Shown here in pieces: positions 9,610 to 17,202 of a DNA stretch of 37,646 nucleotides (position 1 is the first letter of the stretch; each line of letters begins with the position of its first letter). The notes beneath the pieces were generated by a model, which saw nothing but the letters and a program-made list of their open reading frames with translations, did no database searches and was not told the origin of the DNA. The stretch is taken from contig NZ_AYYQ01000027.1 in assembly GCF_001435995.1 (NCBI RefSeq), forward strand, positions 502-38,147, given 5' to 3'. This stretch comes from Apilactobacillus ozensis DSM 23829 = JCM 17196. Its GTDB lineage: Bacteria; Bacillota; Bacilli; Lactobacillales; Lactobacillaceae. A program made the translations under genes and the position numbers.

Positions 9610-9927
9610 ATGAATTACATGAGTTTAGTGTTTATAGTTGTACTATTTGCTTTAATGTACTTTATGATGATTAGACCCCAAAAGAAGCAACAACAAAAAC
9701 ATGCCGAAACTTTACGTCAATTAAAGAAGGGTGACCATGTTGTTACTATTGGACGTTTACATGGTGTTGTGGATGACATTAATCAGGATAAAAAAACTGT
9801 TTCATTAGATTGTGACGGGATTTTTCTTACTTTTGATTTAAATGCAATTGCTAGTGTTTCTCAACAATCACCAGCTGAAGTTTCTTCTGAAAATGAAGAA
9901 AATGATAAAGAAACAGAAAGTAAATAA
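9610..9927 (+). CDS. yajC: Preprotein translocase accessory subunit YajC
   Basis: YajC is a small single-pass membrane protein that associates with SecDF-YajC and the SecYEG translocon. The 105 residues start MNYMSLVFIVVLFALMYFMM, a single membrane helix followed at once by the family hallmark RPQKKQQQKH. A small SH3-like cytoplasmic domain follows (GDHVVTIGRLHGVV), and the tail is acidic. The ATG at 9610 is preferred over an in-frame GTG at 9601, because the AAGGAG ribosome site covers that GTG and stands 8 bases from the ATG. The position after ruvB is common in lactobacilli. A strong terminator follows. Confidence 0.93.
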   Translation: MNYMSLVFIVVLFALMYFMMIRPQKKQQQKHAETLRQLKKGDHVVTIGRLHGVVDDINQDKKTVSLDCDGIFLTFDLNAIASVSQQSPAEVSSENEENDKETESK

Positions 9928-9932
9928 TAGAG

Positions 9933-9962
9933 AACCTAGATATTAGTATCTAGGTTTTTTAT
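9933..9962 (+). terminator. Rho-independent terminator after yajC
   Basis: There is a perfect 10-base-pair stem, aacctagata/tatctaggtt, with loop ttag and a following T run. It closes the rny-to-yajC region. Confidence 0.93.
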
Positions 9963-9978
9963 TTTATAAATTGCGATA

Positions 9979-9987
9979 TGCTATAAT
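9979..9987 (+). promoter_or_regulatory. Extended -10 promoter of nrnA-cshB
   Basis: TGCTATAAT is an ideal extended -10, sited 40 bases before nrnA and just after the yajC terminator. The -35 region lies in the terminator T-tail and is poor, which is tolerated for extended -10 promoters. Confidence 0.7.
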
Positions 9988-10026
9988 TAACTTTTAGAAA
10001 AACATTGAAAAAGGAAATGAAAAATA

Positions 10027-10998
10027 TTGCTAAATAAAAATGATAGTGAAATTATCAAATCAATTGTGAATTCAATTAAAGAATTTGATACAATAATTAT
10101 TCATCGCCATCAACGTCCTGACCCCGATGCTATCGGTTCACAAATGGGCTTGGCTAATATAATTAAGGAATCTTTTCCATCTAAAAATGTTTATTGTGTA
10201 GGTAAACAATATCATGGTTTTGACTGGCTAGGCACAGCTGACGAAATTGCTGATGAAGTGTATAAAGATGCCTTAGTGATAGTATGTGACACTGCTAATC
10301 AGCCTAGAGTTGATGATGAACGTTATAATCAAGGTAAAAAAATGATCAAAATTGATCACCATCCTAATGATGACCAGTTTGGTGATATCATGTGGATTCA
10401 TGAAGATGCTTCCAGTACGTCTGAACTTATATATGATTTATATGCTAATTCAGAAGATTTACGAATTAACGCTGAAGCTGGCCGATGTTTATATGCTGGG
10501 ATTGTCGGCGACACCGGCAGATTTAAGTATCCTTCGACAACTGCGCATACATTTGAGGTTGCTGCTGGTTTAGCTAAGTTAGATTTTTCAACTAACGCCA
10601 TTAATCAAATAGAATCAGAGATTGATATTCCACTTGCTAGATTATCAGCATACGTTTATCAAAATATTGAAATTATGGATAGTGGAGCTGCATATATCGT
10701 TTTAAGTAACGAAGTGCTAGAACCATTTGAGCTAGGAGACGACAGTACTTCTGCTGTTGTGCCGTTACCTGGAAATATCAATGCTGTAAAAGCTTGGGCT
10801 ATTTTCGTTCAGCAAAAAGATGGTACTTATAGGATTCGTTTGAGATCCAAAGGACCAGTTATTAATGAACTAGCTAAACAATTTGGCGGTGGTGGTCATC
10901 CTCTAGCAAGTGGTGCAGTTGCTAAAGATGATGAAGAAATAAAAAATGCTATAAAACAATTAAATGAAGTTGTTTTAGATGATACTAAAGGAGAATAG
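10027..10998 (+). CDS. nrnA: DHH/DHHA1 phosphoesterase, NrnA-type nanoRNase/pAp phosphatase
   Basis: NrnA-type enzymes degrade short oligoribonucleotides of a few bases and in some species dephosphorylate pAp. The 323-residue protein shows the DHH motifs in order: HRHQRPDPDAIGSQ (about 27-40), a CDTAN motif, KIDHHPNDD (about 109-117) and the DHHA1 nucleotide-binding GGGGHPLASGA (about 287-297). The start is a TTG with AAGGAA 10 bases upstream. It is followed after 3 bases by the helicase gene, whose ribosome site lies in the 3' end of nrnA, so the two are translationally close. This adds a further RNA-decay function near rny and ymdB. Confidence 0.93.
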   Translation: MLNKNDSEIIKSIVNSIKEFDTIIIHRHQRPDPDAIGSQMGLANIIKESFPSKNVYCVGKQYHGFDWLGTADEIADEVYKDALVIVCDTANQPRVDDERYNQGKKMIKIDHHPNDDQFGDIMWIHEDASSTSELIYDLYANSEDLRINAEAGRCLYAGIVGDTGRFKYPSTTAHTFEVAAGLAKLDFSTNAINQIESEIDIPLARLSAYVYQNIEIMDSGAAYIVLSNEVLEPFELGDDSTSAVVPLPGNINAVKAWAIFVQQKDGTYRIRLRSKGPVINELAKQFGGGGHPLASGAVAKDDEEIKNAIKQLNEVVLDDTKGE

Positions 10999-11001
10999 TG
11001 C

Positions 11002-12360
11002 ATGGCCAATTTTAAAGATTTTAAATTAAAGCCATTCGTAATGAATGCTTTGGAAGAACTAAAATTCCAAGAGCCAACAAAAATTCAGGAAAAATTAATT
11101 CCTGAAATATTAAATAAACGTAACGTAGTGGGACAATCAGCCACTGGTAGTGGTAAGACACATGCCTTCTTACTACCAATTTTTAACTCAATTAATCCTG
11201 ATGTTGATAGTGTTCAGGCGGTTATTACAACTCCCAGTCGTGAACTAGCATATCAAATCTATGATAATGCTAAGCAATTGTCTAAACATTGCGATAAAAC
11301 CATTCATTTAGCTAACTATGTTGGTGGGACTGACAAAAAAAGACAACTAGATAAGTTGACTCGTGAACAACCACAAATTATTATTGGAACTCCTGGTCGA
11401 ATTTGGGATTTAATTAATTCGCAAGCGTTGGATATTCATACAGCTAATCAATTGGTTATTGACGAAGCTGATATGACTTTAGATTTGGGATTCTTAGAAA
11501 TAATTGATAAAATTGCGGCTAGCTTTGGTAAAGATTTACAAATGATGGTCTTTTCAGCTACGATTCCCCAAAAATTGCGCCCATTTTTGAAGAAATACAT
11601 GGAAAATCCATTTGTGGAAAATATTCCTAATAAAGCAATTATTAGTCCTACAGTTGACAACTATTTGATTTCTACTAAATCTAAAGACAAAAATGAACTA
11701 ATATATAAAATTATTACTTTAGGTGAGCCATATTTAGTTTTAATATTTGCTAATACTAGAACTAGAGTTGAAGAAATATATAACTTCTTAAGAACTCAAG
11801 GCCTCAAAGTTGGAATGATTCAAGGTGGGATGCATCCACGTGAGCGTAAACGCATGATGAAGCAAATTCAAAACCTTGATTTTCAATATGTAGTAGCTAC
11901 GGACTTGGCAGCTCGAGGAATTGATATCGATGGTGTATCAAATGTCATTAATGATGATATTCCAGAAGATTTAGAATACTTTATCCATCGTGTTGGAAGA
12001 ACTGGTCGTAAGGGCCTACCAGGAACCGCTATTACATTATATGAGCCTGGTGAAGAAGACAGTATTGATGCATTAGAAAAAATGGGTATCAAATTCCAAC
12101 CTAAAGATTTACGTAATGGTGAACTAGTTGATACTTATGACCGTAATCGAAGAAAAAATCATCGTAAGGGCCATGATAAGTTAGACCCAGGAATGATTGG
12201 TATGATTAAAAAGAAAAAACGCCATGTTAAACCGGGTTATAAAAATAAAATTAAACGAGCTATTAAAGAAAACGATGAAATGAAACGTCGAATTCAATTA
12301 AGAGCTGATAAAAAGCAACAACGTAAGATGAAGAAAAAAAGTTCACAACGTTACCGTTAA
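11002..12360 (+). CDS. cshB: DEAD-box RNA helicase, CshB-like
   Basis: This ATP-dependent RNA helicase probably acts in cold adaptation, ribosome assembly or RNA decay. The 452 residues carry all core motifs: EPTKIQEKLIP (Q-motif region), ATGSGKTHA (Walker A), TPSRELAYQ, GTPGRIWD, DEAD, SAT, the ATDLAARGIDIDGV region and HRVGRTGRKG. The C-terminal tail from about residue 385 is strongly basic (many KKKK and RKK runs), typical for RNA contact. Length and tail fit CshB (about 440 residues in Bacillus) better than CshA, which is longer. The ATG lies 8 bases after AAAGGAG. Confidence 0.88.
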   Translation: MANFKDFKLKPFVMNALEELKFQEPTKIQEKLIPEILNKRNVVGQSATGSGKTHAFLLPIFNSINPDVDSVQAVITTPSRELAYQIYDNAKQLSKHCDKTIHLANYVGGTDKKRQLDKLTREQPQIIIGTPGRIWDLINSQALDIHTANQLVIDEADMTLDLGFLEIIDKIAASFGKDLQMMVFSATIPQKLRPFLKKYMENPFVENIPNKAIISPTVDNYLISTKSKDKNELIYKIITLGEPYLVLIFANTRTRVEEIYNFLRTQGLKVGMIQGGMHPRERKRMMKQIQNLDFQYVVATDLAARGIDIDGVSNVINDDIPEDLEYFIHRVGRTGRKGLPGTAITLYEPGEEDSIDALEKMGIKFQPKDLRNGELVDTYDRNRRKNHRKGHDKLDPGMIGMIKKKKRHVKPGYKNKIKRAIKENDEMKRRIQLRADKKQQRKMKKKSSQRYR

Positions 12361-12363
12361 TAA

Positions 12364-12392
12364 TTGACACTTTTTTTATTTAATTTTATACT
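12364..12392 (+). promoter_or_regulatory. Sigma-A promoter of the T-box/alaS transcript
   Basis: A consensus -35 TTGACA, a 17-base spacer and -10 TATACT begin 4 bases after the helicase stop. Transcription would start near 12399, just ahead of the T-box leader. Confidence 0.85.
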
Positions 12393-12404
12393 TTATCTAT
12401 ATAA

Positions 12405-12604
12405 AAAGAGAACATGCTAACTAGTTTTATATTTCAGAGACAATCTGTTTGGTGAGAAGATTGATTTAAAATTATTTAGTGCTATCTCAATACTTACAAA
12501 TCGCTGCTCAGCGTTACCGAGCATAAAGAGGTATACGAGAAAAACATCGTTGCAAGTAAAGTGGTACCGCGTGAAAGCGTCTTTACTAGCATCGGTGTTT
12601 TTTA
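12405..12604 (+). promoter_or_regulatory. T-box riboswitch (alanine) controlling alaS
   Basis: The leader contains the conserved T-box core AAAGTGGTACCGCG (12558-12571), which binds the 3' end of uncharged tRNA. The antiterminator can form between this region and gcgtctttac (12577-12586). The competing terminator pairs about 12541-12561 with 12581-12601 and ends in a T run. Upstream, a stem I with a GGTGAGAAG region precedes the sequence AGTGCTATCTC, where the GCT at 12481-12483 fits an alanine specifier codon. Uncharged tRNA-Ala should therefore switch on alaS. The exact 5' boundary and stem I fold are inferred. Confidence 0.92.
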
Positions 12605-12628
12605 TACTTTATGGAGGCTAATCTAATT

Positions 12629-15274
12629 ATGAAAAAATTAAGTAGTAGTCAAGTAAGAGCTATGTATTTAGAATTTTTTAAGCAACATGGACACACAGTA
12701 GAACCTAGTGCGTCTTTAATTCCACACGATGATCCATCATTACTGTGGATTAATTCAGGGGTTGCTACAATGGAAAAATATTTTGATGGAAGTGTTGTTC
12801 CATCAAATCCACGTCTAACTAGTTCACAAAAAAGTATTCGTACTAACGATATTGAAAATGTGGGTAAAACAGCTCGCCATCAGACCCTATTTGAAATGCT
12901 AGGTAATTTCTCAGTTGGTGATTACTTCAAAAAAGAAGCTATTAAATGGGCATTTGAATTATTAACATCTCCAGACTGGTTTGGATGGGATAAGGAAAAA
13001 TTATACATGACCGTTTACCCAGAAGATACTGATGCTAAAAAGTATTGGGAAGCTGTAGGCGTTGCTCCAGACCACATTATTGAAGTGGAAGATAACTTTT
13101 GGGACATAGGTCAAGGCCCTTCAGGCCCAGATTCTGAAATTTTTTATGACCGTGGTGAAAAATATGATTTCTTAGCACCTGATGATCCTGAAAATTATCC
13201 TGGTGGTGAAAATGAACGTTATTTAGAAGTTTGGAATATTGTATTCTCACAATTTAACCATAAACCAGATGGAACTTATGAACCGCTACCTCGTAAAAAC
13301 ATTGATACTGGAATGGGATTAGAAAGAGTAGTTTCTATTTTCCAAGATGCACCGACTAATTTTGAAACCGACTTATTTTTACCAATTATTAAAAAGACTG
13401 AAGAATTTTCTGGTAGTACCAAATATGGTAGTAGCAAAGAATACGATGTATCTTTCAAAATAATTGCTGACCATGCCAGAGCAATAACTTTTGCAATTGG
13501 TGATGGGGCTTTGCCATCTAATGTTGGTAGAGGTTACGTAATCCGTCGTTTGATTCGTCGAGCAATCGTTGCTGGACATAAACTAGGTATTCAAGATGAC
13601 TTTCTTTATAAATTAGTACCAGTAGTCGGTGAAATTATGCAATCTTACTATCCAAATGTTTTGGAACAGAAAGATTTCATCCAAAAAGTGGTTTCTTCAG
13701 AAGAAAAACGTTTCAATGAAACGCTTAACGATGGGATGCAACTGCTAAATGATTTAATTGAAAACGTCAAAACTAGTGACAGTAAAGTTATTTCTGGGAA
13801 GGACGCCTTTAAACTTTATGATACCTATGGTTTTCCATTTGAAATGACTAAAGAATATGTTAACGATGCTGGATTTGAAGTTAATGATGAAGAATTCGAA
13901 AATGAAATGAAAAAGCAAAAAGATCGTGCTAGAAATGCTCGTTCAGATGCTAAATCAATGGGAGTGCAAAGAGATTTATTAGTTGAAATAAAAACGCCTA
14001 GTGAATACACGGGTTATACTAATTTAACTGAAAATGATGCAGTCCTAAAAGATATTGTTTATGATGAAAAATTAGTTGATAGTGTAAATGATGGAATTGC
14101 CGAAGTAATTTTTGATAAAACTCCATTTTATGCTGAGATGGGTGGACAAGTAGCTGATAAGGGTGTTGTTAAAGATGCCGATGGCAAATTAGTTGCTAAG
14201 GTTAAAGATGTTCAACACGCTCCAAATGGTCAAAACTTGCATACTATTGAAATTTTTAGTTCTATTAATGTCAATAATAAGTACACACTAGAAGTTGATA
14301 AAGCATTTCATAGCAAAGTTTCTAAAAACCATACAGCAACTCATTTATTAGATCAATCATTAAGAAACGTCTTAGGCGACCATACTCATCAAGCTGGTTC
14401 ATTAGTTGAACCTAACTATTTAAGATTTGATTTCACTCACTTTGGTTCAGTTACAAAAGAAAACCTTCAAAAAGTAGAAGACATGGTTAATGAACAAATC
14501 TTCAAAGAATTGCCAGTTAAAACCGTTGAAACTGATCAAGAAACTGGTAAAAAGATGGGTGCCATTGCTTTATTTGATAGTAAATATGGTGATAAGGTAC
14601 GTGTGGTAAGTGCTGGCGATTTCTCAGTTGAATTCTGTGGTGGTAACCATGTTAAGAATACTAATGAATTGGGACTATTCAAAATAACTTCAGAATCAGG
14701 AGTTGGTGCCGGAGTTAGAAGAATAGAAGCTGTGACTTCTGAGGCGGCTTTTAAATATCTTAACGCGCAAGAACAAACTTTAGGTAAAACTGCTGATTTA
14801 TTAAAAGTAAATCAATTGCAAGATGTGCCAAGTCGTGTTGAACTACTACAAAAGCAAATTAAAGACTTAGAACAAAAACAAACTAGCTTAGAAAGTAAGA
14901 TAGCTAGTCAACAAGCATCTTCTATTTTTGATGATGTAAAAGTTGCTGGACAATTTAATTTAATAGCTGGTGTTATCAAAGTTTCAGGTATGGATCAACT
15001 TAGACAATTGGCTGATACTTGGCGTAACAAAAAAGTATCAGATGTGTTAGTATTAGGTACAAGTAATGATGATAAAGCTAATTTATTGGTTGCAGTTTCT
15101 GATGAAGCGATTAAGGATGGTGTAAAAGCCGGCGATTTAATTAAAGCAATTGCTTCTAACATTAATGGAGGCGGAGGCGGTCGTCCAAACCTAGCTCAAG
15201 CTGGTGGAAAGAATCCCGCAGGTCTTCAAGATGCAATCAATGATGCTGCAAAATGGTTAGAAAATTTTAAATAA
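12629..15274 (+). CDS. alaS: Alanyl-tRNA synthetase
   Basis: AlaRS charges tRNA-Ala with alanine and edits mischarged Ser/Gly. The 881-residue protein has the class II catalytic N-terminus (SIRTNDIENVGKTARHQTLFEMLGNFS). The editing domain carries zinc-site motifs HTATH (H568, H572) and CGGNH (C670, H674). The C-Ala domain has the glycine-rich GGGGGRPNLAQAGG near the end. The ATG at 12629 is chosen because the family begins MKKLSSSQ here. An in-frame ATG at 12611 would overlap the GGAGG ribosome site (12613-12617). Expression is governed by the upstream T-box. The ireB gene follows after about 20 bases. Confidence 0.97.
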   Translation: MKKLSSSQVRAMYLEFFKQHGHTVEPSASLIPHDDPSLLWINSGVATMEKYFDGSVVPSNPRLTSSQKSIRTNDIENVGKTARHQTLFEMLGNFSVGDYFKKEAIKWAFELLTSPDWFGWDKEKLYMTVYPEDTDAKKYWEAVGVAPDHIIEVEDNFWDIGQGPSGPDSEIFYDRGEKYDFLAPDDPENYPGGENERYLEVWNIVFSQFNHKPDGTYEPLPRKNIDTGMGLERVVSIFQDAPTNFETDLFLPIIKKTEEFSGSTKYGSSKEYDVSFKIIADHARAITFAIGDGALPSNVGRGYVIRRLIRRAIVAGHKLGIQDDFLYKLVPVVGEIMQSYYPNVLEQKDFIQKVVSSEEKRFNETLNDGMQLLNDLIENVKTSDSKVISGKDAFKLYDTYGFPFEMTKEYVNDAGFEVNDEEFENEMKKQKDRARNARSDAKSMGVQRDLLVEIKTPSEYTGYTNLTENDAVLKDIVYDEKLVDSVNDGIAEVIFDKTPFYAEMGGQVADKGVVKDADGKLVAKVKDVQHAPNGQNLHTIEIFSSINVNNKYTLEVDKAFHSKVSKNHTATHLLDQSLRNVLGDHTHQAGSLVEPNYLRFDFTHFGSVTKENLQKVEDMVNEQIFKELPVKTVETDQETGKKMGAIALFDSKYGDKVRVVSAGDFSVEFCGGNHVKNTNELGLFKITSESGVGAGVRRIEAVTSEAAFKYLNAQEQTLGKTADLLKVNQLQDVPSRVELLQKQIKDLEQKQTSLESKIASQQASSIFDDVKVAGQFNLIAGVIKVSGMDQLRQLADTWRNKKVSDVLVLGTSNDDKANLLVAVSDEAIKDGVKAGDLIKAIASNINGGGGGRPNLAQAGGKNPAGLQDAINDAAKWLENFK

Positions 15275-15295
15275 TTTTCTTAAGGGGTGTTAACA

Positions 15296-15568
15296 GTGAG
15301 TACTTCAGATAAGACAATGTACTTTGATTTTAATAATAATTTACCTAAGGATGTTCATGATACTTTATTGTTTGTTTATAAGTCCTTAGAGGAAAAAGGA
15401 TATAATCCATACAATCAAATTGTTGGTTATCTTATATCTGGTGATCCTGCTTATATTCCAAGATTTAATGATGCTAGGAATTTAATTAGACGTCATGAAC
15501 GTGATGAAATCATCGAAGAATTAGTTAAATTTTATTTAGACAAAAATAATAATAGTGAGGATAAATAA
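15296..15568 (+). CDS. ireB: IreB family regulatory phosphoprotein (UPF0297)
   Basis: IreB is a small cytosolic phosphoprotein, described in enterococci as a substrate of the IreK Ser/Thr kinase that influences cephalosporin tolerance. The 90 residues begin [11 protein letters not shown] and include the family signature [16 protein letters not shown] and NARD-like [19 protein letters not shown]. The phosphoacceptor threonine expected near the N-terminus fits T7 of DKT. The start is GTG 15296, 8 bases after AAGGGG. An earlier in-frame GTG at 15287 overlaps that ribosome site. The order alaS-ireB-ruvX-DUF1292 is strongly conserved in Firmicutes. Confidence 0.93.
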   Translation: MSTSDKTMYFDFNNNLPKDVHDTLLFVYKSLEEKGYNPYNQIVGYLISGDPAYIPRFNDARNLIRRHERDEIIEELVKFYLDKNNNSEDK

Positions 15569-15571
15569 TCA

Positions 15572-16003
15572 ATGAGACTAATGGGTCTAGATGTTGGATC
15601 AAGAACAGTTGGAGTTTCAGTTAGTGATTTGTTGGGATGGACTGCACAAGGTGTTGAAATTATTTCAATAAATGAAGATGAAGAAGAATTCCGATTAGAT
15701 CGAGTAGCCGAATTAGTAGATAAGTATGAAGTTACTGGTTTTGTATTAGGATTACCTAAAAACATGAATAATACTTCTGGTCCAAGAGTTGATGCTGCAA
15801 TTGCATATGGTGAGATGCTAAAAGATAAATTTGGTCTTCCTGTAGATTACGAAGATGAAAGATTGACAACTGTCGAAGCAGAGCGTATGTTAATTGAGCA
15901 GGCGGATACTTCAAGAGAAAAAAGAAAAAAAGTGATTGATAAGGTTGCGTCTGAACTCATTTTGCAGAGTTATCTTGATAGAAAAGGTAAATTAGTAAAG
16001 TGA
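15572..16003 (+). CDS. ruvX: Putative pre-16S rRNA nuclease / Holliday junction resolvase-like RuvX (YqgF)
   Basis: YqgF proteins have an RNase H-like fold and are linked to 5' maturation of 16S rRNA; the resolvase name is historical. The 143 residues begin [16 protein letters not shown], giving the first catalytic aspartate. They continue with [15 protein letters not shown], the acidic [13 protein letters not shown] and the C-terminal [13 protein letters not shown] with the last conserved aspartate. It lies 3 bases after ireB with a GAGG ribosome site inside the ireB end, so it is cotranscribed. Confidence 0.94.
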   Translation: MRLMGLDVGSRTVGVSVSDLLGWTAQGVEIISINEDEEEFRLDRVAELVDKYEVTGFVLGLPKNMNNTSGPRVDAAIAYGEMLKDKFGLPVDYEDERLTTVEAERMLIEQADTSREKRKKVIDKVASELILQSYLDRKGKLVK

Positions 16004-16028
16004 TAAAATAAGAAAAGAGGTTCTACTA

Positions 16029-16328
16029 ATGAGCGAAGAACAAGAAGAATTACAACAAATTACTATGGTTGATAACGATGGTAACGAAGAATTATATAAT
16101 GTTTTATTTACTTTCAAATCTGATGATTTTGGTAAATCATATATTTTAATTTATCCAGCTGGTAAGGGTGAAGATGAAGAAGTAAACATTGAAGCTTACG
16201 CATTACCTAAAGGTGATGACCCAGCTGATCCTCAAGGTGGAGATTTAAAAACAATCGATACTGATGAAGAATGGGATATGATTGAATCTGTCTTGAACAC
16301 TTTCATGCACGAAGGTGACAATGACTAG
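16029..16328 (+). CDS. DUF1292 family protein (UPF0473, YrzB-like)
   Basis: This small acidic cytosolic protein of 99 residues has no assigned biochemical role. The family signature is visible: QITMVDNDGNEELYNVLFTF followed by KSYILIYPAG and the EEWDMIESVLNTF end. It is the last gene of the conserved alaS-ireB-ruvX-DUF1292 unit and is directly followed by a terminator. The start ATG has AGAGG about 9 bases upstream. Confidence 0.9.
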   Translation: MSEEQEELQQITMVDNDGNEELYNVLFTFKSDDFGKSYILIYPAGKGEDEEVNIEAYALPKGDDPADPQGGDLKTIDTDEEWDMIESVLNTFMHEGDND

Positions 16329-16330
16329 CT

Positions 16331-16363
16331 AAAAAGCCTCTAAATATATTAGAGGCTTTTTTT
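16331..16363 (+). terminator. Rho-independent terminator of the alaS unit
   Basis: A 13-base-pair stem, aaaaagcctctaa/ttagaggcttttt, has loop atata and a T run. It starts 3 bases after the DUF1292 stop. Confidence 0.93.
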
Positions 16364-16391
16364 GTGTCTAAATGTTTTAATTAGTTTTTTA

Positions 16392-16400
16392 TGCTAAAAT
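16392..16400 (+). promoter_or_regulatory. Extended -10 promoter of zapA-cvpA-mutS2
   Basis: TGCTAAAAT lies about 30 bases ahead of zapA. The -35 region is weak. An ATG inside it opens an in-frame extension of zapA that is unlikely to be used. Confidence 0.6.
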
Positions 16401-16429
16401 GTATTTTAGTATTCAGGGGGTCGAACTTA

Positions 16430-16696
16430 ATGTCGAATATAGACGGTAATCAACGTTTTAAGGCTAAAATTGGAAATAAGAATTATACTTTTGTAGGTAA
16501 AAGTTCTTTTGAACACATGAAAACGGTAACGGATTTAATGAATGACCAGTTAAATAAAATTAAAGAACTATCTCCTAGCATTGATAATGATGACGCTGCA
16601 ATTTTGTTAGCGTTCAATGCAATATCTGATCAAGTAAAAATGCAAAAAAAACTAAATGAATTTATTTCAAAAAATGATAAGGAAAGTAAAGAATGA
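16430..16696 (+). CDS. zapA: Cell division protein ZapA
   Basis: ZapA binds FtsZ and bundles protofilaments at the division ring. The 88 residues start MSNIDGNQRFKAKIGNKNYT and include the FEHMKTVTDLMNDQLNKI helix, followed by a C-terminal coiled coil (DDAAILLAFNAISDQVKMQKKL). The ATG at 16430 is chosen because AGGGGG stands 9 bases upstream. A longer in-frame start at 16391 would lie within the promoter. It overlaps cvpA by 4 bases (ATGA), so the two are translationally coupled. The zapA-cvpA-mutS2 order matches Bacillus yshA-yshB-mutSB. Confidence 0.88.
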   Translation: MSNIDGNQRFKAKIGNKNYTFVGKSSFEHMKTVTDLMNDQLNKIKELSPSIDNDDAAILLAFNAISDQVKMQKKLNEFISKNDKESKE

Positions 16697-17175
16697 TTTT
16701 AAGTTTAATAATATGGATATTCTTAATTTTTTATTTGGTTAGGGGATATAAATTAGGATTAGTCCATGAACTTCTAACTTTAGTAGGATATTTAATTTCA
16801 TGGGTAATTGCATTAATTTATGCCAATGATTTTACAAATTTTATTAAAATAGATAAAATCACTTCTAATCACATGCTTTCTAATGCGATTAGTTTTTTTA
16901 TTATCTTTATTTTAATGTGGATTTTAGTTAGATGGATTAAAAACTTTTTTAAAGTTGTAAAAGTTATTCCCATAGTTAAAAGAATTAACGCTTTAGGTGG
17001 TGCGATAATTGCCCTTTTAATATCTTATATGACGGTTTTTTTAATTTTGAATTTTGCGTTAATTATAGATAACTCAGAATTTAATAACCAATATAACCAT
17101 TCTAAAACCGCTGACTTTATAGTTAAGCAAACTCCTATTTTATCGCATGAACTATATAAAAAGTGGTTTCAATAA
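16693..17175 (+). CDS. CvpA family membrane protein
   Basis: CvpA-type proteins are integral membrane proteins first linked to colicin V production and peptidoglycan-related functions; the precise role in Firmicutes is unknown. The 160 residues show about four membrane segments (approximately 2-16, 24-44, 64-83, 99-124). The family feature RGYKLGLVHELLTLVGYLIS is near the N-terminus, with a glycine-containing NALGGAIIALLISY in the last helix. The start overlaps the zapA stop. The gap to mutS2 is 27 bases. Confidence 0.88.
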   Translation: MILSLIIWIFLIFYLVRGYKLGLVHELLTLVGYLISWVIALIYANDFTNFIKIDKITSNHMLSNAISFFIIFILMWILVRWIKNFFKVVKVIPIVKRINALGGAIIALLISYMTVFLILNFALIIDNSEFNNQYNHSKTADFIVKQTPILSHELYKKWFQ

Positions 17176-17202
17176 TTACTATAAGGTGGAGGAGAAATTA
17201 AT

